A DNA stretch of 12,101 bases. It comes from an uncultured Lachnospiraceae bacterium (lineage in GTDB: Bacteria; Bacillota; Clostridia; Lachnospirales; Lachnospiraceae). Numbering within the stretch: the stretch's first letter is position 1; each line of letters begins with the position of its first letter. A model generated the notes under the pieces. It had not been told where the DNA came from. It did no database searches and saw only the letters and a list, made by a program, of their open reading frames with translations. Positions 5,802 through 12,101 of the stretch are shown here, in pieces. The translations under genes and the position numbers were made by a program. The stretch is from contig CAKRJT010000051.1 in NCBI GenBank assembly GCA_934351925.1, positions 1 through 12,101 on the forward strand, written 5' to 3'.

Positions 5802-6851
5802 ATGGAAGATTTTACAGAATATACGATGCATGAGTTCAATAGATGTTATCAGAAAATTAAACAGATTGCAGTTGACCAAAAAGAACCAGTAGAAAAACCT
5901 GAAGCGGTTATTTTGGGTGGACAGCCAGGTGCCGGAAAGTCAAGCATGATAAAACATTTTGAAAGCTTAATAGCTGATAAGGGCACAGCGGTCATTTCGG
6001 GGGATGATTTTAGAAAGCTGCATCCTCATTTCGACCAGCTATATGCTCAATATGGTGATGATTATGTGGATTATACACAGAAGTTTTCGTCGCAGGTAAC
6101 AGAAAGACTGATAGATGAGCTTTCAAGAGAAAAATATAATCTTATCATTGAAGGTACACTTAGAACATCTGCTGTGCCAATAAGAACAGCAGAGCTGTTA
6201 AAGAGCAGAGGATATCATGTGGAGCTTGCTGTTATGGCGGTGCCCCCGATACTGTCATATGTTGGTACGATTGAACGGTATGAGAGAATGAAAGAAATTG
6301 GTACTACACCAAGAATGACAACAAAGCTGCAGCATTACAATACAGTTAATGCTATTGTCGAGAGTATTGAGAAGGTATATAAGTCGGGCGTGTTTGATGA
6401 TATTTCTCTTCAAAACAGAAAATCAGAATGTTTATACCGAATGACTGATACTCCCGATATACATCCCGGTACAGTGCTGCAGCATGAACATAACAGGAAC
6501 ATTACGGCAGAGGAAAGCAGTTATCTTGATAATGTCGTAGAATATATTGAGGGTAGGTGGAATGAGCATAGTGGTGTTTCAGCAGACGAACCGGAAGTTT
6601 TAACTGAAATGCGTGTGCAGGTGGCATCTGCACAGTTCAAGACGGCTCTTAGTGAAAATGGACTTCGTCTAACTGAAGCTGTATTGGATAGTTTAAGTGA
6701 ACTGGTCAAGTCTACCGGCAGGATATGGAAACTTGAGGATATTGCACAAGCATACACAACAGGTGGAAATATAAATCAATATATATCGGAAATTGGAAAT
6801 GAACTTAAAAATCAGCAGCTGGAAATGATGGAGACACAACCAGAAATATGA
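5802..6851 (+). CDS. Zeta-toxin family kinase
   Basis: A 349-residue cytoplasmic P-loop kinase. Walker A is GGQPGAGKS (residues 39-47). SGDDFRKLHP (66-75) carries the catalytic acidic pair corresponding to Asp67 of the pSM19035 zeta toxin. IIEGTLRT (114-121) matches the conserved EGTxR motif. Zeta toxins phosphorylate UDP-N-acetylglucosamine or related nucleotide sugars and so poison cell-wall synthesis when the antitoxin is lost. All key residues appear intact. The C-terminal ~130 residues after the kinase core are helical and make the protein longer than the 287-residue zeta; their function is unknown. AGGGGA lies 7 bases before ATG 5802. It probably acts in post-segregational killing alongside ParAB. 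Confidence 0.88.
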   Translation: MEDFTEYTMHEFNRCYQKIKQIAVDQKEPVEKPEAVILGGQPGAGKSSMIKHFESLIADKGTAVISGDDFRKLHPHFDQLYAQYGDDYVDYTQKFSSQVTERLIDELSREKYNLIIEGTLRTSAVPIRTAELLKSRGYHVELAVMAVPPILSYVGTIERYERMKEIGTTPRMTTKLQHYNTVNAIVESIEKVYKSGVFDDISLQNRKSECLYRMTDTPDIHPGTVLQHEHNRNITAEESSYLDNVVEYIEGRWNEHSGVSADEPEVLTEMRVQVASAQFKTALSENGLRLTEAVLDSLSELVKSTGRIWKLEDIAQAYTTGGNINQYISEIGNELKNQQLEMMETQPEI

Positions 6852-6891
6852 GATTATATAAGATACAAAAAGTACTTTTTTTATGCCTTTT

Positions 6892-6926
6892 GAAAGTAGA
6901 CAAAATGCTTATTTTGTCCACTTTTC
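6892..6926 (+). terminator. Hairpin at the end of the zeta operon, probable terminator
   Basis: Arms 6892-6906 and 6911-6925 pair over 14 of 15 positions (one A/C mismatch, one G-T pair) around a GCTT loop. The right arm is itself T-rich, but no T-run follows, so efficiency is uncertain. A 14-bp palindrome, AAAAAGTACTTTTT (6867-6880), lies just upstream and may contribute. The rest of 6927-7065 is AT-rich with no gene seen. Confidence 0.5.
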
Positions 6927-7076
6927 GTACAAGACCATCTTACATAAGTGCATAGAAAAATGCAACAAAAAATTTAAAATTTATTAATAATATTTATTAA
7001 GCTGTTATAAATATAGAGAACGTACAATAACCTTTGCTGTGATAGTTTAGTATCTACATGATATGGAGAATAAAAA

Positions 7077-7733
7077 ATGACGTGGTTTTACTTAATATTT
7101 GAAATACTGTTTATTTTATTGGTAATACATATAAGAAAAAAAATAAAAATTAGAAAAGATTATAAAAAGAAGAACTATAATAATAATATGCGATATGCAG
7201 CATGGAAGAACAAAGAGCAAGATTCCATAAAAAAAGACACAGCTGTAAGTGGAAACATGGATAAAAAATATTATAAATATTACACATTGATGAATTCATT
7301 ACTTACACCCACTGAACAGAAATTTTATACACAATTAAAGCAGGCATTAAAACAATATAACGTAGAAATACACTATAAAGTAAGGCTGGCTGATATTTTT
7401 AGAGTAAAATATATTAATGAGTATTATTCGGTTAATCTTCAAAGGATAGCTGCAAAACATATAGATTTCGTTATAACAGAGATAGATATAGCAAAGCCGA
7501 TTTTGGCTATTGAATTGGATGATTATACGCACGATTTTACAACAAGTCAAAAAAATGATACTTTTAAAAATGAATTATATGCAGATGCGGGTATAAAGCT
7601 ATTACGCATTAAAGTTTGTGATATATACGATTTTTCAGATATAAAAAAGTTGCTGGAAAGATATATGCTTACTCCAACCATTGAGAATGTTTGTTATAGT
7701 GTTAAGGCTGAGGAGGGAGATGAGGTGAACTGA
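7077..7733 (+). CDS. Membrane-anchored DUF2726 (PD-(D/E)XK-like) protein
   Basis: 218 residues: one N-terminal membrane helix (residues 3-18), a Lys-rich cytoplasmic segment (19-60), then a DUF2726 domain (about 75-205). The domain shows the family signature: HIDFVI with D130, then PILAIELDDYTHD with E146 and D148, then AGIKLLRIKV. This resembles the core of restriction-endonuclease-like folds, and DUF2726 is regarded as a distant relative of very-short-patch-type nucleases. Activity is unproven, and the usual lysine of the ExK motif is not evident (ELD instead). A GGAG box lies a few bases before ATG 7077. It converges on parB; its stop codon (7731-7733) lies inside a 33-bp palindrome. Confidence 0.78.
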   Translation: MTWFYLIFEILFILLVIHIRKKIKIRKDYKKKNYNNNMRYAAWKNKEQDSIKKDTAVSGNMDKKYYKYYTLMNSLLTPTEQKFYTQLKQALKQYNVEIHYKVRLADIFRVKYINEYYSVNLQRIAAKHIDFVITEIDIAKPILAIELDDYTHDFTTSQKNDTFKNELYADAGIKLLRIKVCDIYDFSDIKKLLERYMLTPTIENVCYSVKAEEGDEVN

Positions 7734-7748
7734 GTTCACCTCATCTCC
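7716..7748. repeat. parS-like palindrome, site D (33-bp perfect palindrome at the DUF2726 stop)
   Basis: The longest member of the family: 16-base arms pair perfectly around G7732, with core AGGTGAACTGAGTTCACCT flanked by GGAGATG and CATCTCC. It sits between the converging DUF2726 and parB genes and supplies the DUF2726 stop codon. As RNA it would also form a stable hairpin and could help end either transcript. Confidence 0.92.
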
Positions 7749-7751
7749 TGT

Positions 7752-8972
7752 TTAAAATAAATCCAGTTCAGATATTTCAGTAAGCAGTGAAAGTGCTCTC
7801 TCAAGCTTTGCCGAATCACAGGATAGCTCAGAAGCGGAGTATTCTGTGGTTTCTTTGATAAAACGTGAAGATAGACTAACTAAAGAATCGTATGTGATTT
7901 TTAGACTTCTTTTAGCCAGCATTTGCGATTTTAGTTCGGAATTTTCGGTTAATATAGTTTTTTGCTGTGCTTTCAGGTCATTGATTTGTTTTTTTAATTT
8001 AAGGACTTCATCATTATTACCACTTGTCGCGTTATGATTAGATGATAAATTTTCAATTGCAGCTTCCTGTATTTTAATCTGTTGATTAAGTTCCTGGTTG
8101 CTTTGAATAAGTTCATTTATCTGTCGGGTATTCAGGTCTTCATGTGTTTTGAAAATCTGATATATCTGCTTCTGGTCATCGGGTGTGAGCTGTGCGTAAC
8201 CGGAGGCGCTTGATAATGTGATATTGTTGTTGATAAATAAGCTTCGCAATTCAGGAATGAGGTTTTCAATAGAGTTGTACTTTGCCACCTGGCGGGGACT
8301 GATATTGAGGTTTTCGGCTATTTCATTATTTACGTTTATTTTATCAGAATGGTTGAGTACTGCATTTTTAGCGTCATACAATTGTTTGAGCCTTGCTATA
8401 GCCTGAGCTGTTCTTGCCGGATTTTTTGCTCTTATCTCTTCGTTCGTAATATATAAACGGATTTCGCTGTCTATGACGCTTGTGGGTATAGTTGACAAGT
8501 CAGTGTCACCAGATACATCATACTCAATTCCATCTTCTAAATAAATTACCCTACATGGAAATCCTTTTTCATAAGGAGCTACATTCTTCATATATAAGTC
8601 ATAATCCGGATAATCGGTATTGCCGGAATACTTGTCAATCAGCATATTGAGAGCTGTGGCACGGCGGTGACCTGTCTCAATAATATATATATCCTCTTCG
8701 CTTTCATAAACAACTACGAGGTTTTGCTGCAAGCCGAACTCTAAAATTGACTTTGCAAGAGAATCTATATCCTCAATTGGATAGCTGTTTTTTTTATTCA
8801 TGCGAATACGGTTGCGGGGAACCAGCTTAATCTCAAACGGATTTTTATCATTATTATCAAGACGTTGCACTATGGAGGCAACAGTGCCAGCGTTGGCGCC
8901 CTGTTCGCCGGAAACGGCCACAGGTTGAGCTGCTGGCTGAGTCAGCTGAAAATTAAACTTTTGTTTTGCCAT
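7752..8972 (-). CDS. parB: ParB-family centromere-binding protein
   Basis: A 406-residue DNA segregation protein. The ParB/Spo0J N-terminal domain spans about 45-180; the IETGHRRATAL segment (98-108) is the GxRRxxA box that binds CTP in ParB clamps (GHRR here, GERR in chromosomal proteins). A helix-turn-helix (about 216-236, EIAENLNISPRQVAKYNSI) should read parS. Residues 285-355 form a coiled coil, a region that in this family supports dimerisation. The first ~40 residues are Gln/Ala-rich and probably flexible; this is where ParB usually contacts ParA. ATG 8972 has AAAGGA upstream. It is second in a parA-parB operon with a 90-bp gap that holds two parS-like palindromes. Confidence 0.93.
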   Translation of the reverse strand: MAKQKFNFQLTQPAAQPVAVSGEQGANAGTVASIVQRLDNNDKNPFEIKLVPRNRIRMNKKNSYPIEDIDSLAKSILEFGLQQNLVVVYESEEDIYIIETGHRRATALNMLIDKYSGNTDYPDYDLYMKNVAPYEKGFPCRVIYLEDGIEYDVSGDTDLSTIPTSVIDSEIRLYITNEEIRAKNPARTAQAIARLKQLYDAKNAVLNHSDKINVNNEIAENLNISPRQVAKYNSIENLIPELRSLFINNNITLSSASGYAQLTPDDQKQIYQIFKTHEDLNTRQINELIQSNQELNQQIKIQEAAIENLSSNHNATSGNNDEVLKLKKQINDLKAQQKTILTENSELKSQMLAKRSLKITYDSLVSLSSRFIKETTEYSASELSCDSAKLERALSLLTEISELDLF

Positions 8973-8996
8973 ATTGTTATATCCTTTCTGTAGATG

Positions 8997-9015
8997 AGGT
9001 GAACTGAGTTCACCT
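8997..9015. repeat. parS-like palindrome, site E (between parA and parB)
   Basis: AGGTGAACTGAGTTCACCT, perfect, centred on G9006. It lies 24 bp upstream of the parB start and 41 bp from site F. Placement inside the partition operon is the main reason for reading the family as parS. Confidence 0.9.
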
Positions 9016-9035
9016 GAAATGTTTTCATGTGTGAG

Positions 9036-9058
9036 TGAGGTGAACTCAGTTCACCTCA
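9036..9058. repeat. parS-like palindrome, site F (directly after the parA stop)
   Basis: A perfect 23-bp palindrome centred on C9047, with core AGGTGAACTCAGTTCACCT and TGA/TCA extensions. It ends 4 bp from the parA stop codon. With site E it forms a close pair, as with A/B and I/J. Confidence 0.9.
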
Positions 9059-9062
9059 TACC

Positions 9063-9917
9063 TTATGCGCCTATTGAGCGGCGGAGCATTGTGGACGTTT
9101 TATCATCGAGTATGCCAAGTTCAAGGATTAAATTGCTGTAATCAAAAACGGCATTGGTATTAGGGCAATACTCAAGCAGCGGGGTAAAATTAGTTTCCAG
9201 TTCGCTGATGTGAATATCTTTTCTAATTGGTGTTTCATAAAAACGTCCGCCAAGCTCATCGGTATAATTGGACTTGAGTGCTTTATATATATTCGTATTT
9301 ATTTCCGCCTGAGTAATAAAAGCACCGCCAAATTTAATACTTTCAATATCATGTTCATCTTTTATGTACAGCAATGTATCAATGGTTTCGCGAAGCCCTT
9401 TGTAAGAAAATCCTTCAAGCCTTACAGGCACAATGACGAGGTCGGAGATAAAAAGACTGTTGACTGTAAGAATGTCATTTGCAGGGGCATTGTCTATTAG
9501 AATAAAATCGTAACTATCACGAATGAGTGAAAGAGCTCTTTTTAAGATAACATTGTTGTTTCCGGTTTCATTTTTAGCAATATTTAGCTGCGTATTTTTG
9601 TGTCGTTTACTTGATGGTATGATATCAAGATTAGGCACTGACGTGAGCCTGATAAGTTTAGTAATATTTCCAAGGTCACGATATCTGTACTTAAAAAGCT
9701 CCGCTATATTGGGATGTTCAGGAATGACAAGTCCCTCTATTACATCCTGGCTATCTTCCTCATATTGACCTAACATCATAGATAGATTCGATTGTGAATC
9801 GAGATCTACAACTAGTACATGCTTTCCAAGATAGGCGAGCAACTGAGCAATTATACCTGTAGAGGTAGTTTTGCCTACCCCTCCTTTATTATTGATGATT
9901 GAAATTACTTTACACAT
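9063..9917 (-). CDS. parA: ParA-family partition ATPase
   Basis: A 284-residue Walker-type ATPase that binds DNA non-specifically and moves ParB-parS complexes. Deviant Walker A KGGVGKTT (residues 11-18) includes the signature lysine K11. Walker A' is VVDLDSQSN with D38 and D40, and Walker B is FILIDNAP with D142. There is no N-terminal HTH, so it is of the short Soj/ParA-Ib type and would not be expected to repress its promoter through an HTH. GGAGG (9927-9931) is 9 bases upstream of ATG 9917. It is first in the leftward parAB operon. Confidence 0.95.
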   Translation of the reverse strand: MCKVISIINNKGGVGKTTSTGIIAQLLAYLGKHVLVVDLDSQSNLSMMLGQYEEDSQDVIEGLVIPEHPNIAELFKYRYRDLGNITKLIRLTSVPNLDIIPSSKRHKNTQLNIAKNETGNNNVILKRALSLIRDSYDFILIDNAPANDILTVNSLFISDLVIVPVRLEGFSYKGLRETIDTLLYIKDEHDIESIKFGGAFITQAEINTNIYKALKSNYTDELGGRFYETPIRKDIHISELETNFTPLLEYCPNTNAVFDYSNLILELGILDDKTSTMLRRSIGA

Positions 9918-9955
9918 TTTATTTATCCTCCAATTAGGTAAGTGATTTAGAGGTA

Positions 9956-9967
9956 ATTACCGGTAAT
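9956..9967. promoter_or_regulatory. Candidate operator in the parA leader
   Basis: ATTACCGGTAAT, a perfect 12-bp palindrome about 12-20 bases downstream of the predicted parA transcription start. This is where a repressor would block the operon. It does not resemble the parS-like palindromes, so a different protein would have to bind it. Confidence 0.5.
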
Positions 9968-9984
9968 GTGTTCTCTATATTTAT

Positions 9985-10013
9985 ATTATATCGTAAGATG
10001 CAATCTATGTCTA
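9985..10013 (-). promoter_or_regulatory. parA: Promoter of the parAB operon
   Basis: On the minus strand: TAGACA (10013-10008), 17 bases, TATAAT (9990-9985). Only one -35 position differs from TTGACA. Transcription should start near 9978, leaving about 60 nt of leader before parA. Confidence 0.72.
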
Positions 10014-10033
10014 TCAAAATAGTGTATACGTTT

Positions 10034-10049
10034 TATACAATTTTGTATA
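10034..10049. promoter_or_regulatory. Inverted repeat upstream of the parA promoter
   Basis: TATACAA-TT-TTGTATA, 7-bp perfect arms, about 20 bases upstream of the -35 box. A further GTATAC lies at 10024-10029. The location fits an activator or repressor site; the protein is unknown. Confidence 0.45.
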
Positions 10050-10073
10050 CATTTGAGAGGCAACCGAAAATAG

Positions 10074-10092
10074 AGGTGAACTGAGTTCACCT
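10074..10092. repeat. parS-like palindrome, site G
   Basis: AGGTGAACTGAGTTCACCT, perfect, centred on G10083. It marks the left side of the structured non-coding block. Confidence 0.88.
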
Positions 10093-10108
10093 GTGAGCAT
10101 ACCCAACG

Positions 10109-10290
10109 GCATTCATTCGTTCCTATCAAAAAGCGATAGGGCTCATGAATGCATCCCCATACCGAAGGGATGGCATGGGGCAGGAATAGGGCGATGCACG
10201 CCGCCTGTACGGATTGCTGGCAAAGCCAGCAACCAGGGACGTTTGAGACGTGATGCAGTTGGTGTTTCCGGTGTCATAAGGCTGCATCAC
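10109..10290. other. Highly structured non-coding block (candidate ncRNA, oriT or ssDNA origin)
   Basis: Inverted repeats occur in succession. A nested hairpin has outer arms GCATTCAT/ATGAATGC (10109-10116 and 10145-10152) and inner arms CCTATC/GATAGG (10122-10127 and 10135-10140). Two alternative stems follow, CATCCC/GGGATG (10152-10157 and 10167-10172) or CCCCAT/ATGGGG (10155-10160 and 10175-10180). Then comes TTGCTGGC-AAA-GCCAGCAA (10214-10232), boxed by CCTG/CAGG, and finally GTGATGCAG/CTGCATCAC (10250-10258 and 10282-10290). By eye it is clearly more GC-rich than its surroundings. A 71-codon frame from GTG 10093 crosses it, but it lacks a ribosome site and its sequence is dictated by the repeats. 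The strand, and whether it works as RNA or DNA, cannot be decided; no Rfam family is recognised. The remaining bases to 10361 show only a further GTGATGCA copy (10338-10345). Confidence 0.6.
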
Positions 10291-10361
10291 ATTATACTGA
10301 AAAATTAGTCTGGATTGCGTATTTACGCTGAAAATTGTGATGCATGGACGTTGATTTTGCC

Positions 10362-10388
10362 AATGAGGTGAACTGAGTTAACCTCATT
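10362..10388. repeat. parS-like palindrome, site H
   Basis: A 27-bp palindrome centred on G10375 with a single mismatch (A10380 for C). Core AGGTGAACTGAGTTAACCT has AATG and CATT extensions. It closes the structured block on the right and touches the stop codon of the Sel1-repeat gene. Confidence 0.85.
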
Positions 10389-12101
10389 TATTCCTGTTCA
10401 TAATTTGCGGACGAGTGCTCTTTATTTTTCCTGTAAGCATCAATGCGGGCCTCCTTAGATGTTGAGCGGAAATTTGAATTGATGCGGAGCAGATAATCCT
10501 GGTTACGGCTGTCGTTTAATGTACTAAGGAAGTGATAAACCAGTGAAAATGCTGCTGATATAGCCATAGAGTGTTTCATATTATTGTAAAATTCGATAGT
10601 TTTTTTTGCATGCTCGTTACCATGAGCTATAGCATCATTAAGATATTTCAATCCAAGAGCTTCGTTTTTTGGCACACCATTACCAAAAAGATAAATTGAG
10701 CCCAATTTTGACATTGAATAGGAATCGGATTCATTTATAATACAGTCCTTATAAAGCTGAATGGCCCTCATTATATTATATTGGCTGTGTGATGAGTCAG
10801 CATAGAAATCGGCAAGGGTAATCTTGGCGAACTTATTTTCTAAGTAGACCGCATCGTTGAGGTATTGTAGACCTAATTTTATGTTTTTTTCAACACCGTT
10901 ACCATTGCCATTAAGGTATAAATACCCCAGTTTAAACATAGCAATGGAACTGGAATTAATCTTAATGCAGTCCTTGTATATATTTATGGCTTTGTCGATG
11001 TCATATATTTCATGTTCATGATTGGCATATAGATCTGCCATTGCGATTTTCAAATAAGATGGGATATGTGCTTCTCCTGTTTCGGGATCAATATATTCAT
11101 TATATGCTTTGAGGTAATATTGTTCGGCACACACCGGATCATAATGGGAGCTCGTTTTGTCGGCATAGGTTTTACCAAGAGCATAGTATGCATTTTTGTT
11201 TTTGCACTCGGCTGCTTTTGTAAAATATTCATAAGCGAGTTCAGCATCTTTTTCACACCCTTTTCCCTCATAATATATTTTTCCGATTTTATATAATATG
11301 CTTCCGTCTAGATTGGCATCATCTGTTTGGCTCAAAAAGCCGTTGAGGGCAGTCTCATAGTAATGATGTATGCCGGCTTTGGTAATATGAGGTATTGGAG
11401 CACTGGGAAATACAGGATTTTCAAGGTGCTGTGCATATTGATATGCGGCAAATGGATTTTTGGAACTTGCCTTTTCGAGAAGATATAGAGCTGTAGCGTA
11501 GAGCTCAGGAGTGAGAGGAGAGACTTTCTCACTCAAATAAATATTGGCAAGTGAATACTGAGCATATGCATTATCATTAGCACAGTTTTTATAATATGCT
11601 ATTGCATCGTTATAATTAACCTCACAACCATAACCACGTTCGCTCATTTTCCCGAGGTGATAACTTAAGAAGGACGTCTGTTGTTCAGGCGAAAGAGTAT
11701 GACTATTGCGATCATTTTTGAGACTGCAATATGGCTGATTATACATATATGTAAAGTTATTATATGATAATGTATATAACTTTTCGGATATTTGCTTGTC
11801 ATAAACAGGATAAGCTTTACTGTTATATAAACGGGCAAGTAAATATGTTGCAGGCATATTCCCTTGGTTATGATATGAGATAAGGCTATCAAGTATAATA
11901 TTAAACTTATTTACATAGTCAGGATCTTTATTATCAAGAGAATAAAGTTCTTTTCGTCTGTTCTTAAAGTCATCTGTCCATTCCAATACAGAACAATGAA
12001 TATCATCACGAATTTTGCCATTGATGAGATGAACTGAGTTCACCTGGGAGTTTTCGTCAGTGAGATGAACTGAGTTCACCTGGGAGTTTTCGTCAGTGAG
12101 A
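10388..12101 (-). CDS. Sel1-repeat protein, probably the C-terminal part of a MobL/MobP-type relaxase (5' end outside window)
   Basis: 570 codons are visible and the frame stays open to the right edge, so the start is not in the window; the GTG at 12079 lies inside a repeat and is not a credible start. From about 40 residues past that GTG, the protein is built of Sel1/TPR-like helical repeats, for example ILYKIGKIYYEGKGCEKDAE, IAMFKLGYLYLNGNGNGVEK and SKLGSIYLFGNGVPKNEALG. The opening EWTDDFKNRRKELYSLDNKD and the Sel1 series recall the C-terminal half of Firmicutes MobL/MobP3 relaxases, whose N-terminal half would nick oriT. The basic C terminus (INSNFRSTSKEARIDAYRKN) also fits. If so, this element is mobilisable. 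Otherwise it is a stand-alone Sel1 scaffold protein. The visible N-terminal side contains in-frame copies of the parS-like palindrome encoding VNSVHL. Confidence 0.7.
   Translation of the reverse strand, partial: LTDENSQVNSVHLTDENSQVNSVHLINGKIRDDIHCSVLEWTDDFKNRRKELYSLDNKDPDYVNKFNIILDSLISYHNQGNMPATYLLARLYNSKAYPVYDKQISEKLYTLSYNNFTYMYNQPYCSLKNDRNSHTLSPEQQTSFLSYHLGKMSERGYGCEVNYNDAIAYYKNCANDNAYAQYSLANIYLSEKVSPLTPELYATALYLLEKASSKNPFAAYQYAQHLENPVFPSAPIPHITKAGIHHYYETALNGFLSQTDDANLDGSILYKIGKIYYEGKGCEKDAELAYEYFTKAAECKNKNAYYALGKTYADKTSSHYDPVCAEQYYLKAYNEYIDPETGEAHIPSYLKIAMADLYANHEHEIYDIDKAINIYKDCIKINSSSIAMFKLGYLYLNGNGNGVEKNIKLGLQYLNDAVYLENKFAKITLADFYADSSHSQYNIMRAIQLYKDCIINESDSYSMSKLGSIYLFGNGVPKNEALGLKYLNDAIAHGNEHAKKTIEFYNNMKHSMAISAAFSLVYHFLSTLNDSRNQDYLLRINSNFRSTSKEARIDAYRKNKEHSSANYEQE
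12025..12101. repeat. 36-bp tandem repeat carrying parS-like sites I and J
   Basis: Two identical 36-bp units (12025-12060 and 12061-12096) and the start of a third at the window edge. Each contains AGATGAACTGAGTTCACCT (site I centred on 12036, site J on 12072), the consensus palindrome with one arm mismatch. On the minus strand each unit is 12 codons, VNSVHLTDENSQ, so the repeats keep the reading frame of the Sel1/relaxase gene. The array probably continues to the right. Confidence 0.9.

Noticed and set aside
9210..9768. Plus-strand frames (9210-9500 and 9523-9768) opposite parA
   Set aside because: They lie wholly inside a clear parA gene on the other strand and lack ribosome sites or domain features.
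10093..10308. 71-codon plus-strand frame starting GTG over the structured block
   Set aside because: It has no ribosome site, the start abuts a palindrome, and much of the sequence is fixed by inverted repeats. Kept only as an alternative if homologues show protein-level conservation.
4854..12101. CRISPR array interpretation of the repeated palindromes
   Set aside because: Copies are kilobases apart, many lie in coding sequence, tandem copies have identical spacers, and no cas genes are present.

Overview
The window looks like part of a plasmid, or a plasmid-like integrative element, from a low-to-moderate GC Clostridia host, most likely Lachnospiraceae. This is inferred from strong GGAGG-type ribosome sites, sigma-A promoters with extended -10 boxes, a RepA_N/DUF6017 replication initiator, and protein families typical of gut Firmicutes mobile elements. 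Nothing in the window shows whether the molecule is a free plasmid or integrated.

Region 1 (1-2340) is a heavy-metal efflux operon: the end of a Zn/Cd-type ArsR/SmtB repressor, a free-standing CxxC metal-binding protein, and a P1B-2 (Zn/Cd/Pb) ATPase that has no metal-binding domain of its own. By eye it is more GC-rich than the genes that follow.

Region 2 (2354-2666) has no long ORF but holds a compact candidate type I toxin-antitoxin locus of the Fst/Ldr kind. A 31-residue membrane peptide is encoded on the minus strand, a ~79-nt antitoxin RNA converges on it from the plus strand, both have good promoters, they share a bidirectional terminator, and a 16-bp direct repeat makes the antitoxin RNA complementary to the toxin start region.

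Region 3 (2902-5340) is a tightly packed operon: a DUF6075-like protein, a small protein, a coiled-coil protein and RepA. Seven 23-bp iterons plus an AT-rich tract lie inside the repA coding sequence, probably the replication origin. Region 4 (5399-6926) is a zeta-toxin gene with a small upstream antitoxin candidate. Region 5 (7077-7733) is a membrane-anchored DUF2726 protein.

Region 6 (7752-10050, minus strand) is a parA-parB partition operon with two candidate operators near the parA promoter. Region 7 (10093-10360) is a non-coding, strongly structured block. Region 8 (10388 to the right edge, minus strand) is the C-terminal part of a Sel1-repeat protein, probably the tail of a MobL/MobP-type relaxase.

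A ~19-bp palindrome, AGGTGAACTNAGTTCACCT, occurs ten times (plus one decayed copy) between 4854 and 12081: in repA, at the DUF2726 stop codon, twice between parA and parB, on both sides of the structured block, and in tandem inside the Sel1 gene. It is the best candidate for this element's dispersed parS centromere. Together the genes give replication (RepA and iterons), segregation (ParAB and palindromes), addiction (type I system and zeta), probable mobilisation (relaxase tail) and a metal-resistance cargo.
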